Source of the DNA: an uncultured Desulfobacterales bacterium
GTDB taxonomy: Bacteria > Desulfobacterota > Desulfobacteria > Desulfobacterales > JAFDCJ01
Assembly (NCBI GenBank): GCA_945787595.1
Contig: CALZJV010000247.1
Coordinates: 1 to 15,912, forward strand
Length of the DNA stretch: 15,912 bases
Direction: 5' to 3'
Positions 14,303 through 15,912 of this stretch are shown piece after piece. A program made the translations under genes and the position numbers. The notes beneath the pieces were generated by a model. That model was not told where the DNA came from and ran no database searches. It saw only the letters and a list, made by a program, of their open reading frames with translations. Position 1 is the first letter of the stretch. Every line of letters starts with the position of its first letter.

Positions 14303-14872
14303 TTTGTTTCCTGTGGATTGAGTTTGTTGGGTTAGATAGTTCTACTTTTTCACATTCCAATATAAAAAATATTATATTATTATTTCAGAAGGATGTAATT
14401 TCACTTAAGAAAATGAGCTAAAATTTAAAATGAACTAAAATCATGGTATTCTGCCAATTTAAAAAACAGATAGAGCGCAGCGTCTCATTAACTTTAGGCA
14501 TTTTAGACAATTTAGTTCATTTTAGTCATTCGGTTGTTATGCTATATCAGCCTGTTATCAAAAGTTGATGAAGCATAAGCAAATATGACAAAGTAGAATT
14601 AGTTAACCGGTTGTTTGGTTGAATCGTGATCGGAATAAAATCGATTATTTTTTTTTCACAACTGACAACCAACAACTCACAACCTACATTGAGCACTTTA
14701 GCTCAATTAGGGTATCAGCTTCTTATCTTCTCATCTTCTCAATTTCCCACCTTCTCATTCTCCCAGCTTCCCAGCTTCTCATCTTCTCAATTTCCCACCT
14801 TCTCATTCTCCCACCTTCCCAGCTTCTCATCCTCCCAGCTTCCCAGCCTCCCATCTTCCCAGCTTCCCAGGC
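14303..14872. other. 570-base gene-free spacer
   Basis: It is A+T-rich next to the kinase remnant. It holds an inverted repeat with AAAATGAACTAAA (14427-14439) against TTTAGTTCATTTT (14511-14523); a heptamer array (14658-14692: acaactg, acaacca, acaactc, acaacct, acattga); and the 48-base tandem repeat at 14727-14870. Plus-strand open frames over 14619-14981 are artefacts of the low-complexity repeat. Confidence 0.65.
14727..14870. repeat. 48-base tandem repeat, three copies, built of octamers
   Basis: Copies lie at 14727-14774, 14775-14822 and 14823-14870. The first two differ at one base; the third is more divergent but exactly the same length. Each copy is six octamers of the form CTTCTCAT, CTTCTCAA, TTTCCCAC, CTTCTCAT, TCTCCCAG, CTTCCCAG. 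The strand shown is almost pure pyrimidine apart from the As and Gs at the octamer ends. It ends two bases before the galU stop codon on the opposite strand. There are no unique spacers, so it is not a CRISPR array. Confidence 0.9.
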
Positions 14873-15748
14873 CTACAGGATACTTGTCAGATATGATCGA
14901 AGCGCCGGACCGCATTTGTCATCTGCCAGCGCAAACTCTACAAATGCCCTGAAATACGAGCTAAAATTTCCGACATCATAGCGATGTTCATCCGCATGCA
15001 GACGCACACCGTAAACCTTCCCTCCGCCTTGAATGATCAGGCGGATCGCATCGGTGAGCTGATATTCACCTCCGGATCCGGGTTGGATTCGCCCCAGGGC
15101 CTCAAAGATGCTGGGGGCAAAGACGTATCGCGCCGCTATCACTAAATTGCTGGGTGCTTCATCGACGCTTGGCTTTTCAACCACATCCTCAAGCTCGAAA
15201 TAATCACTATCTTTTCTGGTCTTGGCGACTCCGTAATAGGGTACCCGGTCGCGAGGCACCTCGGTAAATGCAATCACCGCCTCGGCCTTCTTTTTCAAAA
15301 AACATTGGTTCATGCGGCTCAAAATATCACTGCGGGCATTCAGCCCAATAATAGAGTCACCCAAGGCAACGGCAAATGGTTGGTTGCCGACAAAGGGTTG
15401 AGCACAGGCGACAGCATGCCCCAGGCCCAATTGCCGGCGTTGTCGAGTGTAGAAATACTGAAGCGGTGCGCGTTCAAAACTGAGTTCTGCAAGTAAATTC
15501 TCTTTGCCGTTTTGCCGTAAAACCTGAATCAGCTCATTATCGAGATCAAAATGGTTTTCTATCGAAGCTTTACCGGGGCCGGTAATAAACAATATGCGCT
15601 GCATGCCGACGTGCGCCAATTCTTCCACCACATATTGCACCACCGGTTTACGGCCCACCGGCAGCATCTCCTTTGGCTGGGATTTGGTGGCCGGCAAGAG
15701 GCGTGTGCCCAAGCCGGCCACCGGCACAACTACGATCTTGATTTCCAT
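14873..15748 (-). CDS. galU: UTP-glucose-1-phosphate uridylyltransferase GalU
   Basis: This is a 291-residue nucleotidyltransferase that makes UDP-glucose from UTP and glucose-1-phosphate for envelope and polysaccharide synthesis. Signature VAGLGTRLLPATKSQPKEML near the N-terminus binds the nucleotide; QLGLGHAVACAQPFVG and VALGDSI (metal-binding aspartate) follow; VVEKPSVDEAPSNLVIAARY and SGGEYQLTDAI give the sugar-binding part. Length and order match bacterial GalU. GGAG eight bases before the ATG supports the start. The upstream leader has a 19-base hairpin (15790-15808). It precedes the GHMP kinase remnant on the same strand by 570 bases. Sugar-1-phosphate kinase plus uridylyltransferase is a known salvage pairing, but the kinase here is broken. 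Confidence 0.95.
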   Translation of the reverse strand: MEIKIVVVPVAGLGTRLLPATKSQPKEMLPVGRKPVVQYVVEELAHVGMQRILFITGPGKASIENHFDLDNELIQVLRQNGKENLLAELSFERAPLQYFYTRQRRQLGLGHAVACAQPFVGNQPFAVALGDSIIGLNARSDILSRMNQCFLKKKAEAVIAFTEVPRDRVPYYGVAKTRKDSDYFELEDVVEKPSVDEAPSNLVIAARYVFAPSIFEALGRIQPGSGGEYQLTDAIRLIIQGGGKVYGVRLHADEHRYDVGNFSSYFRAFVEFALADDKCGPALRSYLTSIL

Positions 15749-15789
15749 GTTTATGACTCCAATCTTGTTGGTTTATTCAAAACCGAAAA

Positions 15790-15808
15790 CCTGGTCCTCA
15801 GGGCCAGG
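15790..15808. repeat. Palindrome in the galU leader
   Basis: CCTGGTCCT-C-AGGGCCAGG is a near-perfect palindrome (one G-T pair), about 42 bases before the galU ATG. In the transcript it would fold as a hairpin in the leader. A role is not shown. Confidence 0.4.
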
Positions 15809-15849
15809 TCAGGGGTGATCGGCTCTGCCATAGATCAAATCTGTTCAAG

Positions 15850-15907
15850 GTTTCAGGTTTCAGGTTTCAGGTGTCAGTAAAAATCGAATCCTGAATCCTG
15901 AACACTG
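15850..15907. repeat. Opposed heptamer arrays at the right edge
   Basis: The first array is gtttcag, gtttcag, gtttcag, gtgtcag (15850-15877); the second is aatcctg, aatcctg, aacactg (15887-15907). The second runs in the opposite sense to the first (its complement reads CAGGATT). The array may continue beyond the edge. Confidence 0.75.
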
Positions 15908-15912
15908 ATTTG

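Noticed and set aside
14727..14870. CRISPR array
   Set aside because: Units are contiguous with no unique spacers, and no cas gene is nearby.
14619..14981. Plus-strand repetitive proteins
   Set aside because: The periodic peptides only reflect the octamer DNA repeat; period 8 shifts frame, and the region is antisense to the end of galU.

Overview
This window looks like a chromosomal piece of a Gram-negative anaerobe, most plausibly a sulfate-reducer-type member of the Desulfobacterota. That is an inference from gene style: a tripartite tricarboxylate transporter beside a methyltransferase-like URO-D protein and Gfo/Idh/MocA dehydrogenases, long spacers full of short tandem repeats, and A+T-rich accessory genes next to G+C-rich metabolic genes. 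No rRNA, tRNA or other lineage marker is present.

Layout. Positions 1-2372 (all minus strand): an A+T-rich gene for an N-terminal PIN-like domain fused to an unrecognised C-terminal region, a Phd/YefM antitoxin with its own promoter, and a URO-D/MtaA-family gene that runs off the left edge and overlaps the antitoxin stop by ATGA. Positions 2622-10147 (minus): a catabolic cluster read tctC-tctB-tctA, then a sugar isomerase/epimerase, an atypical Gfo/Idh/MocA-like oxidoreductase and a classical Gfo/Idh/MocA dehydrogenase. Positions 10665-12781 (plus, divergent from tctC): nagA and nagB, which convert N-acetylglucosamine-6-phosphate to fructose-6-phosphate. Positions 13339-15748 (minus): a GHMP sugar kinase broken by a small internal deletion, preceded by galU.

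How it may work together. TctC would capture a carboxylated or sugar-like solute in the periplasm and TctAB would import it. The isomerase and two NAD(P)-type dehydrogenases would oxidise and rearrange it, and NagA/NagB would feed an amino-sugar branch into glycolysis. The URO-D-like protein hints at methyl-group transfer, but no corrinoid protein is visible. The substrate cannot be named from sequence. No GlcNAc kinase, PTS component or transcriptional regulator is in the window.

The most distinctive structural feature is in the spacers. Almost every gap holds degenerate tandem arrays with a 7- or 8-base period (one 9-base), of many different unit sequences, often abutting a start or stop codon, plus several inverted repeats. 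I noticed no such array inside the genes. The other main points of interest are the PIN-like fusion beside a Phd antitoxin, and the broken GHMP kinase.
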